A stretch of 42,532 bases of DNA. Source: UBA11524 sp963590165 (GTDB taxonomy: Bacteria > Bacillota > Clostridia > Christensenellales > Aristaeellaceae). Below, in pieces: positions 8,646 to 18,092 of the stretch. Each line of letters opens with the position of its first letter. Position 1 is the first letter of the stretch. Where the stretch lies: assembly GCA_963590165.1 (NCBI GenBank), contig CAVANO010000007.1, positions 1-42,532 of the forward strand, given 5' to 3'. The position numbers and the translations under genes are program-made. Under the pieces are notes generated by a model, which made no database searches, was not told the origin of the DNA, and was given only the letters and a program-made list of their open reading frames with translations.

Positions 8646-9998
8646 TTATACGCTCTTCACAATCTTTGCCGGACTTTCGCCTGCCTCGTGCATTTTCCGA
8701 AGCAGCAGGTTTGCCAGCTCATCGCGGATGGATCCATAGGTCGGGTCGCCTACGAGATTGTGCAGCTGGAACGGGTCATTCGCCAGATCGTAGAGAAAGT
8801 CATCCGCATAGAGGTCGGCATCTGCATATTCGCCGCCGTTTTTTCCCGGCGCGTATACGCTGTAGAGGTAGCGCGGCGTACGGACGCACCGTCCGACACG
8901 GCTTTCGCTGATTTGCGCGAAGATGACATTCTCGCGGTCAGTGAGTGCGCCGTCTGCTACCTGGCGCAGGTCTTCGCCGATCATATCAGCGGACACACCA
9001 GCCACAGCAAGAAATGTCTTCGGCAGACTTGCAGTGCTGACAAGCTCTTTGATGCGTCGTCCGCCGCGGAAGCCCGGTCCGCGAATGACGAGCGGTACGT
9101 GCAGACAGGCATCATGGCAGGAACGCTTGTAGTCATCGCCGCCGCAGAGGTGCGCATCACGGTTGCGTGTTTTGAAATGGGAGCCGTGGTCGGACGCGAA
9201 GACAATCACTGTGTTCTCGAAGATGCCCATGCTTTTCAGCTTGCTGACAAGCTGCGCAAGGTTGTCATCGAGTGAACGGCAGCAGCCGAGATAGTCCGGA
9301 TATTCCTCCACCGCGTTGCCGCCGAGTGCTGCTAAATCCGGCGGAAGGGTGAAGTCCGCAAAGCGATCCTTTGAGCCGATGGGTCCCTGATAATGCCCTA
9401 CATCGTTCTGATGATGCGGTTCAATCTGCGAAACGGTCAGGAAAAACGGGTGCTTGCCGTCATAGCCGTTCAAAAATTCCAGTGCGAAATCGGCAATGCA
9501 GTCCGCCCGATAACCGGTGAAGCTGCGTTTGTTCATGTGCTCATCGAACACATAGCCGTCATAGCCGTGCGAGGTGAATTCCAGTACGTCCGCCGCACGC
9601 CAGAATCCGCGATAGCCGCCTCTGCGCTCCGGCGGAATGGCTGTAACGGTGTAGTCGATATCAGGCTTCTGGTCGAGTGCGCCGCTGCTTGCCAGATGCC
9701 ACTTGCCGACATAGGCGGTTTCGTAGCCAGACTCCTCGAAATAGTCCGCCAGCGTTTTGACATTCTCCGGCAGGGCGAGATTGTTGCGGAAGCAGCCAAG
9801 CTGCGTTGCCCATTGCCCCGTCTGGAACACGGCGCGGCACGGACCGCACACGGGCTGCGGGCTGTACGCCTGCTCAAAGCAGACACCATCTTCTGCCAGC
9901 GCGTCAAGGCATGGCGTGACAGGTAGCGGCTGACCCATGCAGCCGAGCGTATCCCAACGCTGCTGGTCGGTGAAGTAAAAAAGGATATTCGGACGCAT
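8646..9998 (-). CDS. Cys-type (formylglycine) sulfatase, cytoplasmic
   Basis: 450 residues. Type I sulfatase of the alkaline phosphatase superfamily that removes sulfate esters. The N-terminal metal-binding motif is NILFYFTDQQRWDTLG. The signature CGPCR (C51-x-P53-x-R55) marks Cys51 as the residue oxidised to the catalytic formylglycine. Further family motifs are YVGKWHL and FASDHGSHF. There is no signal peptide, so it should act in the cytoplasm on imported sugar. The ATG at 9998 follows GGAGG that overlaps the end of the maturating-enzyme gene (stop at 10011). Substrate is inferred from the neighbouring GH20: a sulfated HexNAc such as 6-sulfo-GlcNAc would fit, but heparan- or choline-type substrates cannot be excluded. 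Confidence 0.9.
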   Translation of the reverse strand: MRPNILFYFTDQQRWDTLGCMGQPLPVTPCLDALAEDGVCFEQAYSPQPVCGPCRAVFQTGQWATQLGCFRNNLALPENVKTLADYFEESGYETAYVGKWHLASSGALDQKPDIDYTVTAIPPERRGGYRGFWRAADVLEFTSHGYDGYVFDEHMNKRSFTGYRADCIADFALEFLNGYDGKHPFFLTVSQIEPHHQNDVGHYQGPIGSKDRFADFTLPPDLAALGGNAVEEYPDYLGCCRSLDDNLAQLVSKLKSMGIFENTVIVFASDHGSHFKTRNRDAHLCGGDDYKRSCHDACLHVPLVIRGPGFRGGRRIKELVSTASLPKTFLAVAGVSADMIGEDLRQVADGALTDRENVIFAQISESRVGRCVRTPRYLYSVYAPGKNGGEYADADLYADDFLYDLANDPFQLHNLVGDPTYGSIRDELANLLLRKMHEAGESPAKIVKSV

Positions 9999-10010
9999 GG
10001 AATTTCCTCC

Positions 10011-11114
10011 TCATTTGATTTGCTTTCGGAGCATGACGGCAATTTTTGTCAGCAGCGGCAAGGCTTCGTGCAGAAAGTCAGCATAGCCGCAAAAATTCTC
10101 GCGGCGAATGCACATGGCTTCGCGCATTCTGGGGCATCCACCGCCGCACAACTGGAAATACGCGCATTTGCTGCACAGGGACGGCAGCGGCTTCTGCAGG
10201 CGCTTGGAGATTGGCGGCGCTGCCAGCATTGATTTGAGCGAGTCGGTCAGCAGATTGCCGCTGCGGAAATCGTCCGTGCAGTAAAAATCGCAGGGATACA
10301 CACTGCCGTCAGCCTCAACCACAAGTTGCGGTCGGCAGCGTCCATCCAGTCCGCAGGCGGAGGTTCGACCAGTCACCAGAAGTTCAATCAGGTCATCGAA
10401 CAGCTTAACGCTGCATGGGTTCCTGCTGCCGAGTTCGCTCGCCCAAAGTCGGAAGATCGTCTTGTAGAAAGCTGCAAAGCCTTCCGGCGTCAGCTGATAC
10501 AGCGAAGATGCCCCATCGAGCGCACCCAAGCACGGCGTAAACTGGATGTATGGAATATCCAGCGCCCGAAGCGTCTTCCAGACGATTTCAGGCTGGGCAG
10601 CAGCTTCACGGGTGAGCGTGCTGAGCACATTGAAGGGCATACCGTGTCGGTGGAGGAGTGAAATCGCTTGTCGTACACGTTCGGAAGTGCCATTGCCTGA
10701 CGCATCCTTCCGGAGCGCGTCATGTACCGTCAGCGGCAGGTCGAGCGACACACCCATCAGCAGATTCGGATGCTTGAGCATCCTGCACCAGTCGTCATCC
10801 AGCAACAGCCCGTTTGTCTGGAAGGCATAGGACACGCGAAATTCTCGCTCCCAAGCCGCCGTGATGCTGAAGAAACGGCGGTAGAAAGGCAGCCCTGCCA
10901 ATGTGGGCTCGCCGCCCTGAAACACGAAGCAGACCGCGTCACCAGGAGCCAGGGAAGCACGGATGTTTTCCATCAAGCGGGTCAATACGCTTTCTGTCAT
11001 TACGGGCAGGCATCGATTTGCCCGATGCGCACTGACATCAGCGTAAAAGCAATAGCTGCAGCGCATGTTGCACGCAGACGAGGCTGGTTTCATCAAAAAC
11101 GTCAGCGCCTTCAT
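10011..11114 (-). CDS. Anaerobic sulfatase-maturating enzyme (radical SAM/SPASM)
   Basis: 367 residues, the usual length of anSME. The radical SAM motif C15-x3-C19-x2-C22 (CNMRCSYCFY) binds the cluster that cleaves S-adenosylmethionine; FQGGEPTLAG follows. The C-terminal SPASM region contains the expected clustered cysteines (CGLDGRC, YPCDFYC, CSKCAYFQLCGGGCPR, C-G-Y), which should hold two auxiliary 4Fe-4S clusters. It converts the sulfatase active-site Cys to formylglycine without oxygen, in the cytoplasm. The adjacent downstream gene encodes a Cys-type sulfatase, its evident substrate. The ATG overlaps the stop of the response-regulator gene as ATGA, so the two are translationally coupled. 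Confidence 0.93.
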   Translation of the reverse strand: MKALTFLMKPASSACNMRCSYCFYADVSAHRANRCLPVMTESVLTRLMENIRASLAPGDAVCFVFQGGEPTLAGLPFYRRFFSITAAWEREFRVSYAFQTNGLLLDDDWCRMLKHPNLLMGVSLDLPLTVHDALRKDASGNGTSERVRQAISLLHRHGMPFNVLSTLTREAAAQPEIVWKTLRALDIPYIQFTPCLGALDGASSLYQLTPEGFAAFYKTIFRLWASELGSRNPCSVKLFDDLIELLVTGRTSACGLDGRCRPQLVVEADGSVYPCDFYCTDDFRSGNLLTDSLKSMLAAPPISKRLQKPLPSLCSKCAYFQLCGGGCPRMREAMCIRRENFCGYADFLHEALPLLTKIAVMLRKQIK

Positions 11115-12514
11115 GAACCGTTCCCTTCGTCTTTCTCGCTTGCACCTGTATATTTGCCCGGACTCGTGCCGGTCAGCCGCTTGAATGTCTTGATAAAATG
11201 GAAATAATCATTGAAACCTACGCGATCACACACCTCGGCAATGGACAAACTGCTGGTCGCGAGCAGTTCTTTCGCCTTCTCAACGCGCAGCTCTGTCAGA
11301 TATTTGCGGTAGGTCGTGCCGGATTCGCGGCTGAACAGGCGGCTGACATAGGCAGGCGTCATGTGGAGGACATCCGCGAGCGTATTCAGGGACAAGTCGT
11401 CTGCATAATGCCGATGGATATACCGGATGATTTGCAGGAAATGGATGTTGCTGCTCTCAAACGCCGTATCCGCTGATGCTGCCGGTTCCTCCGTAAGCCG
11501 GATGAGGTCGCTCAGCATCTCCTGCATGCTGCCGTACATGGACAGCAGATGGCTCAAGTCATAGGCATAGCCGCTTTCGTCCTCCTCAAAGGATGGGTTA
11601 AAGCGATAGTTATGCACCATGTTGCTGATTCGCAACGCGCAGCCGATACTGATGTCCGGCAAATGCTCCTGCATGTCCAGAAGCAGCTGCACCAGCCGCA
11701 CATCATCTCGCCCGGCAATTGTATCCTGTAGGCGTGACAGCACGATTCGGTCATCTGCTCCGCAGATGCAGATTGCCTGATGCCTGCCTGTGATGAATCG
11801 GTGAAGCGCCATTGCGACCGCAGTTCGCAAATCGGATGGCAGGGTTAAAGCACTGCTTGGCGAAGTCAGGTAGCCCAGTCCATTCAGCTGATAGCGGTGA
11901 ACGGTTTCATCCGCTTGCCTCTGCGTCAGCGGCCGGTCAAGAAAAAAGCAGGGACGCCCCTTCCGGCTGCGGACACTGCCGCGCCCTAAATGGATGCGCT
12001 CGGCACCGCCGCCGTCCGCCACTGCGATATAAAAGCAATCGGGATTCAGTCCGAAGTTGCGCAGTGCGTTCCGGATGACATTGGTTTGTTCCTCTGCAAT
12101 CGCGGCGGCCAGCTGTTCTTCGCGGCTCGGTGCAGCGTTGCGTTCCAGATGCAGTACCGCCTTCTTGAGGTATGCGCACAAATCCGCTGCATCAACCGGC
12201 TTCAGGCAGTAGCCGATGACGCCGCACTCAAACGCCTTCTGCGCATAGGCGAAATCCGCATGACCGCTGACAATAATGCCCTGCGTATCCGGCGAAAGCT
12301 GCGTCAGCTCGCGGAACAGCTCAAGTCCGCTGCCGCCGGGCATCTTGATGTCCGACACAACGATGTGAAACGGCTGCTGTCTTGCCAGCGTCAGCGCCTG
12401 TGCCATGCTGGATGCTTCGCCGGCGACCTCCAAATTCATCGATGCCCACGGAATGCTCTCCTTGAGCGAAACAATCACGTTCTCCTCATCATCTACAATC
12501 AGCACCCGATACAT
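11111..12514 (-). CDS. YesN-like response regulator with AraC-type DNA-binding domain
   Basis: 467 residues. Receiver domain at residues 1-120 with the acidic pair D8-D9, phospho-acceptor D55 (VVSDIKMPGGSG) and K105 (GYCLKPVD). The C-terminal 100 residues form two AraC-family helix-turn-helices (LSLNTLADVLHMTPAYVSRLF and SIAEVCDRVGFNDYFHFIKTFKRLTG). The middle part is poorly conserved, as in this family. Expected to activate the divergent sugar transporter operon and perhaps its own operon when the partner kinase senses the glycan. The start overlaps the kinase gene by 16 bases. Confidence 0.93.
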   Translation of the reverse strand: MYRVLIVDDEENVIVSLKESIPWASMNLEVAGEASSMAQALTLARQQPFHIVVSDIKMPGGSGLELFRELTQLSPDTQGIIVSGHADFAYAQKAFECGVIGYCLKPVDAADLCAYLKKAVLHLERNAAPSREEQLAAAIAEEQTNVIRNALRNFGLNPDCFYIAVADGGGAERIHLGRGSVRSRKGRPCFFLDRPLTQRQADETVHRYQLNGLGYLTSPSSALTLPSDLRTAVAMALHRFITGRHQAICICGADDRIVLSRLQDTIAGRDDVRLVQLLLDMQEHLPDISIGCALRISNMVHNYRFNPSFEEDESGYAYDLSHLLSMYGSMQEMLSDLIRLTEEPAASADTAFESSNIHFLQIIRYIHRHYADDLSLNTLADVLHMTPAYVSRLFSRESGTTYRKYLTELRVEKAKELLATSSLSIAEVCDRVGFNDYFHFIKTFKRLTGTSPGKYTGASEKDEGNGS

Positions 12515-14295
12515 GATGTCTCCTCCTTTTGTGTTTCTTCCGCATACCTGACCGGCAGACGAACCGTCACCTTCGTGCCGCTGCCTGGCGCGCTGTCGAT
12601 GGTCAGCCCGTATGGTGCACCGCAGGATAGCCGGATACGGCGGTGAATGTTGCGCAGCCCGATTTGTCCGCCTTCCTGTACTTCGCTGTCAAGTGAGCCT
12701 CGGATTTCCTCGAGTCGCTCGGCATTCATGCCTTCGCCGTCATCTTGCACAGTAATAAGTAAATCATTTTTCTCTGTATGGGCGCTGATGTACAGCGTGC
12801 CTTCCTCCTTGTTTTCCAGCCCGTGAATGACGGCATTCTCCGCAAGCGGCTGAAGCAGCATTTTCGGCACCATCAGCATCCGGCAGCTTTCCGGAATGTT
12901 CATGATAGCATCGAAACGGTTGCCGAAACGTGTTTTCTGGATGCGCAGATACGCGTCAGCAATCTCCATTTCTTCTGAAAGCGTGACGGTAACAGCGCCC
13001 TTGATGCTGTAGCGTGAGATTTTGCCGATGGCGGTAGCGATGTCGGCAATTTCCGGCACGTTGTGGCGAATCGCAAGCCCCTTGATGGATTCGAGCGTAT
13101 TATAAAGGAAGTGCGGGTTAATCTGACTGCGCAGATGGGCGATTTCAGCCTTCTGCCGCTCGATGTCGGCAGCGTAGAGCGTCTCAACCGTTTTGACGAG
13201 CTGCTCCTCAAGGGAGAGAATCTGCGCGAGCATGCCGTTGAATTCACTGCTCAATTCGCTGATTTCGCTGCATCCCGTCAGCTTCAGCGGCTCCTGCATG
13301 GCTTGGCGGTTGCCGCTGCGGATGGAATGGATGTGTTCGTGAAAGTCCCTGAGCGGGAGTACGACGCCGCGCAACAGCAGCAGAAAGGCAGAAAGCAGGA
13401 ACAGGGTGAACAGCACAATTGCGAGCAGCACATACAGGCGCGTGCCATCCAAATCGGATGCAGTTTCCCACTTGTCGATGGCGCTGACGATGTAGAAATC
13501 GGAATCCGGCAGGAGTAGGCACACGTAGTCGTATCGCTCGGTGGACATGTTGACCGGAATGCTGCTGGAGATGTTGAACAGTTCACTGTGTGCGCGGATG
13601 TCTGCTTCTACTGCATTGGCCGCATCATCATCGCCCCGGAAGGGGTATAAAGACGTCTGGCTAATGCCGAGAAAGTGATGTGCCGTCAAGCTCGTCTGTT
13701 CGGGGAACAACGCACTGTCTGCCGTGAAGTGCGACAAATTTACTGACAGGAACAGGCAGCCGCTCGGTTCCTGACTGCCGCTTGAAAACACGTTGCAGCC
13801 GAACACGAGGAACGGCATCGGTGACTCATTCTGCGTCAGCAACCGTGTATCAACCATGCCGAGGCATTGCACGCCGCGGCGATTGCCCATTTGCGTCCAA
13901 AGCTGATCCAGCACGGCGGTGGAATAGATGACAGAACGGTGTGAATGGCGTCCGGCGATGGAAATGTCCGGTATGTCAGGGTTTGTCGCAACAAAGGCAA
14001 AAAGCGTATCAGACAGCCGCCGGACAAGCGCAACCGTGTTTTCATCGAGCGGATCGTTCAGGAAGGACTGTATATCGGCATTCGATGCCAGCAAACCGCT
14101 GATGTTTGTCACTCGCAGGAATAGATCGTTCATGCTGTAAGCATAGGACAGACTGCTGTTCATGGCATAACCATGGTTTTTCTTGTTCAGCAGGTCGCAC
14201 ATGCCCTGATATGCCGCCATACTGAGCCCGGCGAACGACAGCGATAGGACAACGACAATCGCCATAAACTGGGTTCGGATGCTGTGTCTGCCCAT
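12499..14295 (-). CDS. YesM-like sensor histidine kinase
   Basis: 598 residues. N-terminal membrane helix (MAIVVVLSLSFAGLSMA), an extracellular sensor region to about residue 285, a second helix (LYVLLAIVLFTLFLLSAFLLLLRG), a HAMP-like segment, the His-kinase box SQINPHFLYNTLESIKGLA with H395 as phospho-acceptor, then the ATPase domain (ENAVIHGLENK, DDGEGM, GIGLRN-like GQIGLRNIHRRI). The family senses sugars or their binding proteins and phosphorylates YesN-type regulators. Start at 14295 chosen for GGAAGGAGG upstream; the longer frame to 14487 has no ribosome site and would run across the promoter. Confidence 0.92.
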   Translation of the reverse strand: MGRHSIRTQFMAIVVVLSLSFAGLSMAAYQGMCDLLNKKNHGYAMNSSLSYAYSMNDLFLRVTNISGLLASNADIQSFLNDPLDENTVALVRRLSDTLFAFVATNPDIPDISIAGRHSHRSVIYSTAVLDQLWTQMGNRRGVQCLGMVDTRLLTQNESPMPFLVFGCNVFSSGSQEPSGCLFLSVNLSHFTADSALFPEQTSLTAHHFLGISQTSLYPFRGDDDAANAVEADIRAHSELFNISSSIPVNMSTERYDYVCLLLPDSDFYIVSAIDKWETASDLDGTRLYVLLAIVLFTLFLLSAFLLLLRGVVLPLRDFHEHIHSIRSGNRQAMQEPLKLTGCSEISELSSEFNGMLAQILSLEEQLVKTVETLYAADIERQKAEIAHLRSQINPHFLYNTLESIKGLAIRHNVPEIADIATAIGKISRYSIKGAVTVTLSEEMEIADAYLRIQKTRFGNRFDAIMNIPESCRMLMVPKMLLQPLAENAVIHGLENKEEGTLYISAHTEKNDLLITVQDDGEGMNAERLEEIRGSLDSEVQEGGQIGLRNIHRRIRLSCGAPYGLTIDSAPGSGTKVTVRLPVRYAEETQKEETSCIGC

Positions 14296-14358
14296 GCGCA
14301 GCCTCCTTCCGTGCAGGTCGCGTAGTGCTTGAAAACGATTTGCTTGAATGATGGTTTT

Positions 14359-14370
14359 ATTATAGCACAG
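14359..14370 (-). promoter_or_regulatory. Extended -10 promoter of the yesMN/sulfatase operon
   Basis: On the minus strand TGC-TATAAT, a TG-N extended -10 element (TATAAT at 14364-14359), lies about 65 bases upstream of the kinase ATG. The -35 position at 17 bases is poor, consistent with an activator-dependent or extended -10 promoter. Confidence 0.6.
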
Positions 14371-14473
14371 CCGATGCGTGTTGGCTATATGGAATTCTTC
14401 TGCCGGAAACAAAAAAAGACAACAGGTTGAAGCAAATGGACAAACAATGACATAAAGGGAACAAATTAAACCA

Positions 14474-14502
14474 TTTTCCCCATGCAATTTTCGAACTATA
14501 AT
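14474..14502 (+). promoter_or_regulatory. Promoter of the sugar-transporter operon
   Basis: A perfect TATAAT at 14497-14502 has only TTTTCC at the -35 position (14474-14479). A strong -10 with a weak -35 is what an AraC/YesN-activated promoter usually shows. It rules out the ATG at 14482 as the start of the first permease, because that codon lies upstream of the -10. Confidence 0.6.
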
Positions 14503-14562
14503 AGAGTCACGATGAAAGAAAACGCAGAACAGGCATCAAGCAGCGGAAGGAGCGAACGCAGC

Positions 14563-15501
14563 ATGACGGCAATGAGACGTACCCGGCCTACCGGCAAACT
14601 ATGGCGGCGAATGTGGAATTGCCGCGTGTTGTACCTGCTGATTTTACCGTTGCTTGTCTGGTATGTGATGTTTTGCTATGTACCCATGGCAGGTTTGTAT
14701 CTTGCTTTCGAGAAATTCTCCTACAAGGGCGGCATCTGGGGCAGCACCTTTGTCGGGTTGAACAACTTCAAGGATTTCTTCACCGACAAGGAATTCATCC
14801 GCGCGTTGCGCAATACCGTTATCTTCAGCCTCGGCAAGCTGGCACTGCAGTTCCCGACCGCCATTATTCTGGCGCTCGCACTCAATGAACTGCGTCAGCC
14901 GCGCATTAAGAAGCTGTATCAGACGGTGTTCACGTTCCCGCACTTCATCTCATGGGTTGTCATGGCCGGCATCCTCAAGAACATGTTTGCCTCGAACGGC
15001 GTCATCAATCAGCTGCTGACCGTTTGGGGCTTCGAGACGATTTCGCCGTTGCTGAGCCAATCGGGCTTCCGGCCGTTCATCTGGCTCTCGAACATCTGGA
15101 AGGAGGCCGGCTGGGATACCATCATCTATATGGCTGCGCTGGCCGGTATCGATCCCGGGCTGTATGAGGCGGCGGAGATTGACGGTGCGAACCGCTGGCG
15201 GAAAATCTGGCACATTACGCTGCCCGGCATTCGCTCGACCATCCTCATCATGCTGATTCTGGAAATCGGACGCATCATGACGACCGGTGCGAGCTTCGAC
15301 CAGGTGTTCAACCTGTACTCCTCACCGGTGTACGAGGTCGCGGACACCATCGACACGTACATCTACCGCACGTCCTTCGGCGGCACGAAGAATTTCGGCT
15401 ACACAACGGCTGTCGGCTTGAGCAAATCCATCATCGGCGTGCTGATGATGCTCGGCGCGAACAGGCTGGTCACTGCCTGCGGCGAAGACGGGCTGTTCTG
15501 A
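14563..15501 (+). CDS. Sugar ABC transporter permease, LplB/UgpA type
   Basis: 312 residues from the preferred start at 14563, which has GGAAGGAG about 10 bases upstream; ATG at 14512 is an alternative. Six predicted membrane helices. The inner-membrane EAA loop EAAEIDGANRWRKIWHITLPGI (about residues 200-221), which docks the ATPase subunit, is clear. The C-terminus (SIIGVLMMLGANRLV...GL-F) is typical of LplB. One of a pair of permeases importing an oligosaccharide. The ATPase is not in the window; such CUT1 systems commonly share a distant MsmK/UgpC-type ATPase. Confidence 0.92.
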   Translation: MTAMRRTRPTGKLWRRMWNCRVLYLLILPLLVWYVMFCYVPMAGLYLAFEKFSYKGGIWGSTFVGLNNFKDFFTDKEFIRALRNTVIFSLGKLALQFPTAIILALALNELRQPRIKKLYQTVFTFPHFISWVVMAGILKNMFASNGVINQLLTVWGFETISPLLSQSGFRPFIWLSNIWKEAGWDTIIYMAALAGIDPGLYEAAEIDGANRWRKIWHITLPGIRSTILIMLILEIGRIMTTGASFDQVFNLYSSPVYEVADTIDTYIYRTSFGGTKNFGYTTAVGLSKSIIGVLMMLGANRLVTACGEDGLF

Positions 15502-15519
15502 GAAAGGAGTGAGGTGCCC

Positions 15520-16401
15520 ATGACGAATGTCCGCAAAAAGAAGCGCATCCACGCCTTTGATGTCATCCTGATTATCCTTCTGGGTATCCTTGCTCTGATT
15601 ACGGTCTATCCGTTTTACAACGTGCTGATCCTGTCCTTCTCCAACATTGCGGCGCAGGCAAAGCACACGCCGTACATGTGGTTCTGGGCGCTCGATTTGG
15701 AAGGCTACAAGACCATCGTTGGCGATCAGTACTTCTTCATGTCACTGGGCAACACAGTGTTCGTGACAATTGTCGGCACGACGATCAACATGCTGCTCTC
15801 CGTCACCGGCGCATACGTGCTATCCAAGAAGCGGCTGCCGGGACGAAATTTCCTGCTAACGTTCGTTGTCATCCCGATGCTCTTTTCCGGCGGCATGATT
15901 CCGACCTACCTCGTCATGAAGAGTTACGGGCTGATCAACTCCATCTGGTCAATGATCCTGCCGTGGGCGGTCAGCTCGTACTACGTCATCATCATGAAAA
16001 ACTACTTTAATTCGATTTCACCGAGCCTCGAAGAAGCGGCACTGATTGACGGCGCGGGCGATTTGCAGATTCTGATCAGAATCATCCTGCCGATTTCGAT
16101 GCCCTTCACGATGACGTTCCTGCTCTTCTACGCGGTTGAACGCTGGAACGAGTGGTGGAACGCATACCTGTACATCAATGAAAAGACGTTGTACCCGCTG
16201 CAGATTTACCTGCGCGAGGTGCTCATCAACATGAACAACCAGCTCTCTCTGATGGCGCAGATTACGTCGGGCAAGAAGATTCCGGCGCAGTCCGTGCAGA
16301 TGGGCACTATCATCATCACTGCGTTGCCGATTCTCTGCGTGTACCCGTTCGTGCAGAAGTACTTCGTCAAGGGCGTGATGATCGGCTCCATCAAGGAGTA
16401 A
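15520..16401 (+). CDS. Sugar ABC transporter permease, LplC type
   Basis: 293 residues, six predicted membrane helices. EAA loop LEEAALIDGAGDLQILIRIILPISMP; N-terminal VYPFYNVLILSFSN and C-terminal VQKYFVKGVMIGSIKE are hallmarks of LplC-type partners. Second permease of the importer, 18 bases after the first. Start at 15520 (ATG) chosen over GTG at 15514, with AAAGGAGTGAGG upstream. Confidence 0.92.
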   Translation: MTNVRKKKRIHAFDVILIILLGILALITVYPFYNVLILSFSNIAAQAKHTPYMWFWALDLEGYKTIVGDQYFFMSLGNTVFVTIVGTTINMLLSVTGAYVLSKKRLPGRNFLLTFVVIPMLFSGGMIPTYLVMKSYGLINSIWSMILPWAVSSYYVIIMKNYFNSISPSLEEAALIDGAGDLQILIRIILPISMPFTMTFLLFYAVERWNEWWNAYLYINEKTLYPLQIYLREVLINMNNQLSLMAQITSGKKIPAQSVQMGTIIITALPILCVYPFVQKYFVKGVMIGSIKE

Positions 16402-16471
16402 GTTTTAGGCTTCGACCGCCGGATGGATGGCGGTGGAATAGATTACCTAACGAAAAAAAAGGAGGATCCCC

Positions 16472-18022
16472 ATGAAGAAACTGCTGAGCTTCCTGCTGTT
16501 GCTGGCGATGGTGCTGACGATGATCACCTCCGCGCTGGCGGACGACGTTGTGACCATCCGCATTGCCCACTGGGATGTGGAGTCTGCTCTCGGTGTCGGC
16601 GAGGACGCTGTACGCGACATCATCGAGCAGAAATTCGGCATCCGCCTCGAAGCGATGAACACCACGTGGGACGACTATGTGCAGAAGATTCAGGCGTGGG
16701 CCGCGGCAGACTCCCTGCCGGACATCTTCTCCATTGACGCAATCTGCACGCCGAACTACTACGCATGGATTAACGACGAAGTCGTGCATGCGTTGCCGGC
16801 TGACCTGAGCGCCTATCCGAATCTGATGGCATATCTCGATGTGGACGACATTCAGGCGCTGAAGATTGACGGCCAGCTCTACTGCATCCCACGCAAGACG
16901 TATCCGGATAACTACTGGAACATTTGCGACCGCGTGATTTGCTACCGCTGGGATCTTGCCCAGAAGGCCGGCATCACCAAGGAACCCGAAACGTTCGACG
17001 AATTCCGCGAGATGATTCAGGCGATCATCAAGGCCGACCCGGAAGGCAAGCAGATTCAGGGTCTGACCGCGCTGCAGGCCAAGCAGCTCGACGGCTTCAT
17101 CTTCGCCTACAGCATGCCTGCTGCGATGTCCGACGGCAGCGGCAGCGACTACAAGTGGTCCAAGGGCGAGGATGGCATCTATCGTCCGACGTACTTCACC
17201 ACCGATATGCTCTCCGCCTTCCAGCTCGCACGTGACATGTACGAGGAAGGCACCATTGAGAAGGACTACGCGCTGACGACGTCCTCCACCGCCTCTGAAA
17301 AATTCCTGACCGGTCAGTCCGCGGCCATCCTCGGCGGCGGCGGCGTGGCAGCATGCTATGGGCGCTTCGGCAAGGATTGGGCAGCAGCAAACGACGGCCG
17401 CGACTTCTTCGATGACGTCCGCATCCTGGGCGTGCTCGAGGGTAAGGATGGCCTGCGCACCTTCCCGATTTTCCGCACTTCTTGGTCTGAAAGCTACATC
17501 TCCGCACATGTGGACGACGTGAAGCTCGACAAGATTCTGCAGCTCTACGACTTCCTCGTGTCCGACGAAGGCCAGATGCTGGTCAACTGGGGCATCGAAG
17601 ACGTTGATTACAAGATGGTGGACGGCAAGGCGGTTTCCCTGTTGGAAGACGGCGTGACGCTCGGCACCAAGTATCCCTCGACTAACCTGCTGATTGGTCT
17701 GGCAAGCTGGGGGCAGTCCAACACGAATCGTACCTATCCTGCGAGTGCACCGACCGAATCCTACCGTGACGGCGACTTCGACCTCTATGAGCAGGCGAAA
17801 TCGACGGGCGATCTGCCGGATTACGACATGCGCATTACCTACATGTCCACGCCTCTCAAGGATCAGTTCATCATCTATCAGGCGGACGATCTGATTGCCG
17901 TCATGATGGGCACAGAACCGGTCGAGAAGATGGTGGAGGATCTGCTGAAGTCTTATGAGGAGAAGGGTCTCAGCGCTATGATCGATGAAGTGAACGCAAA
18001 GGCGGCAGAGCTGGGCTATTAA
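16472..18022 (+). CDS. Extracellular solute-binding protein of the sugar ABC importer
   Basis: 516 residues. N-terminal signal peptide MKKLLSFLLLLAMVLTMITSALA cut before DDVVTIRI. There is no lipobox cysteine, unusual for a Gram-positive binding protein. The mature protein matches the large LplA-like family-1 binding proteins that serve LplB/LplC permeases. It should capture an oligosaccharide outside the cell. AAAAAGGAGG precedes the ATG. A perfect 11-bp hairpin follows at 18045-18070 and could limit read-through into GH20. Confidence 0.9.
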   Translation: MKKLLSFLLLLAMVLTMITSALADDVVTIRIAHWDVESALGVGEDAVRDIIEQKFGIRLEAMNTTWDDYVQKIQAWAAADSLPDIFSIDAICTPNYYAWINDEVVHALPADLSAYPNLMAYLDVDDIQALKIDGQLYCIPRKTYPDNYWNICDRVICYRWDLAQKAGITKEPETFDEFREMIQAIIKADPEGKQIQGLTALQAKQLDGFIFAYSMPAAMSDGSGSDYKWSKGEDGIYRPTYFTTDMLSAFQLARDMYEEGTIEKDYALTTSSTASEKFLTGQSAAILGGGGVAACYGRFGKDWAAANDGRDFFDDVRILGVLEGKDGLRTFPIFRTSWSESYISAHVDDVKLDKILQLYDFLVSDEGQMLVNWGIEDVDYKMVDGKAVSLLEDGVTLGTKYPSTNLLIGLASWGQSNTNRTYPASAPTESYRDGDFDLYEQAKSTGDLPDYDMRITYMSTPLKDQFIIYQADDLIAVMMGTEPVEKMVEDLLKSYEEKGLSAMIDEVNAKAAELGY

Positions 18023-18044
18023 GCTCAATCTGCGCACAACACCC

Positions 18045-18070
18045 GAAGGGAGCGCAAGCGCGCTCCCTTC
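18045..18070 (+). terminator. Intercistronic hairpin (partial terminator or mRNA stabiliser)
   Basis: GAAGGGAGCGC (18045-18055) pairs perfectly with GCGCTCCCTTC (18060-18070) around a 4-base loop. It is followed by TTCTGTC, not a clean U-run. Lying between the binding-protein and GH20 genes, it probably raises the relative level of binding-protein mRNA. Confidence 0.6.
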
Positions 18071-18092
18071 TTCTGTCAGAAAGGAACCGGAA

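Noticed and set aside
14482..14487. ATG at 14482 as start of the first sugar permease
   Set aside because: Lies upstream of a perfect TATAAT at 14497 and has no ribosome site; the start at 14563 has one.
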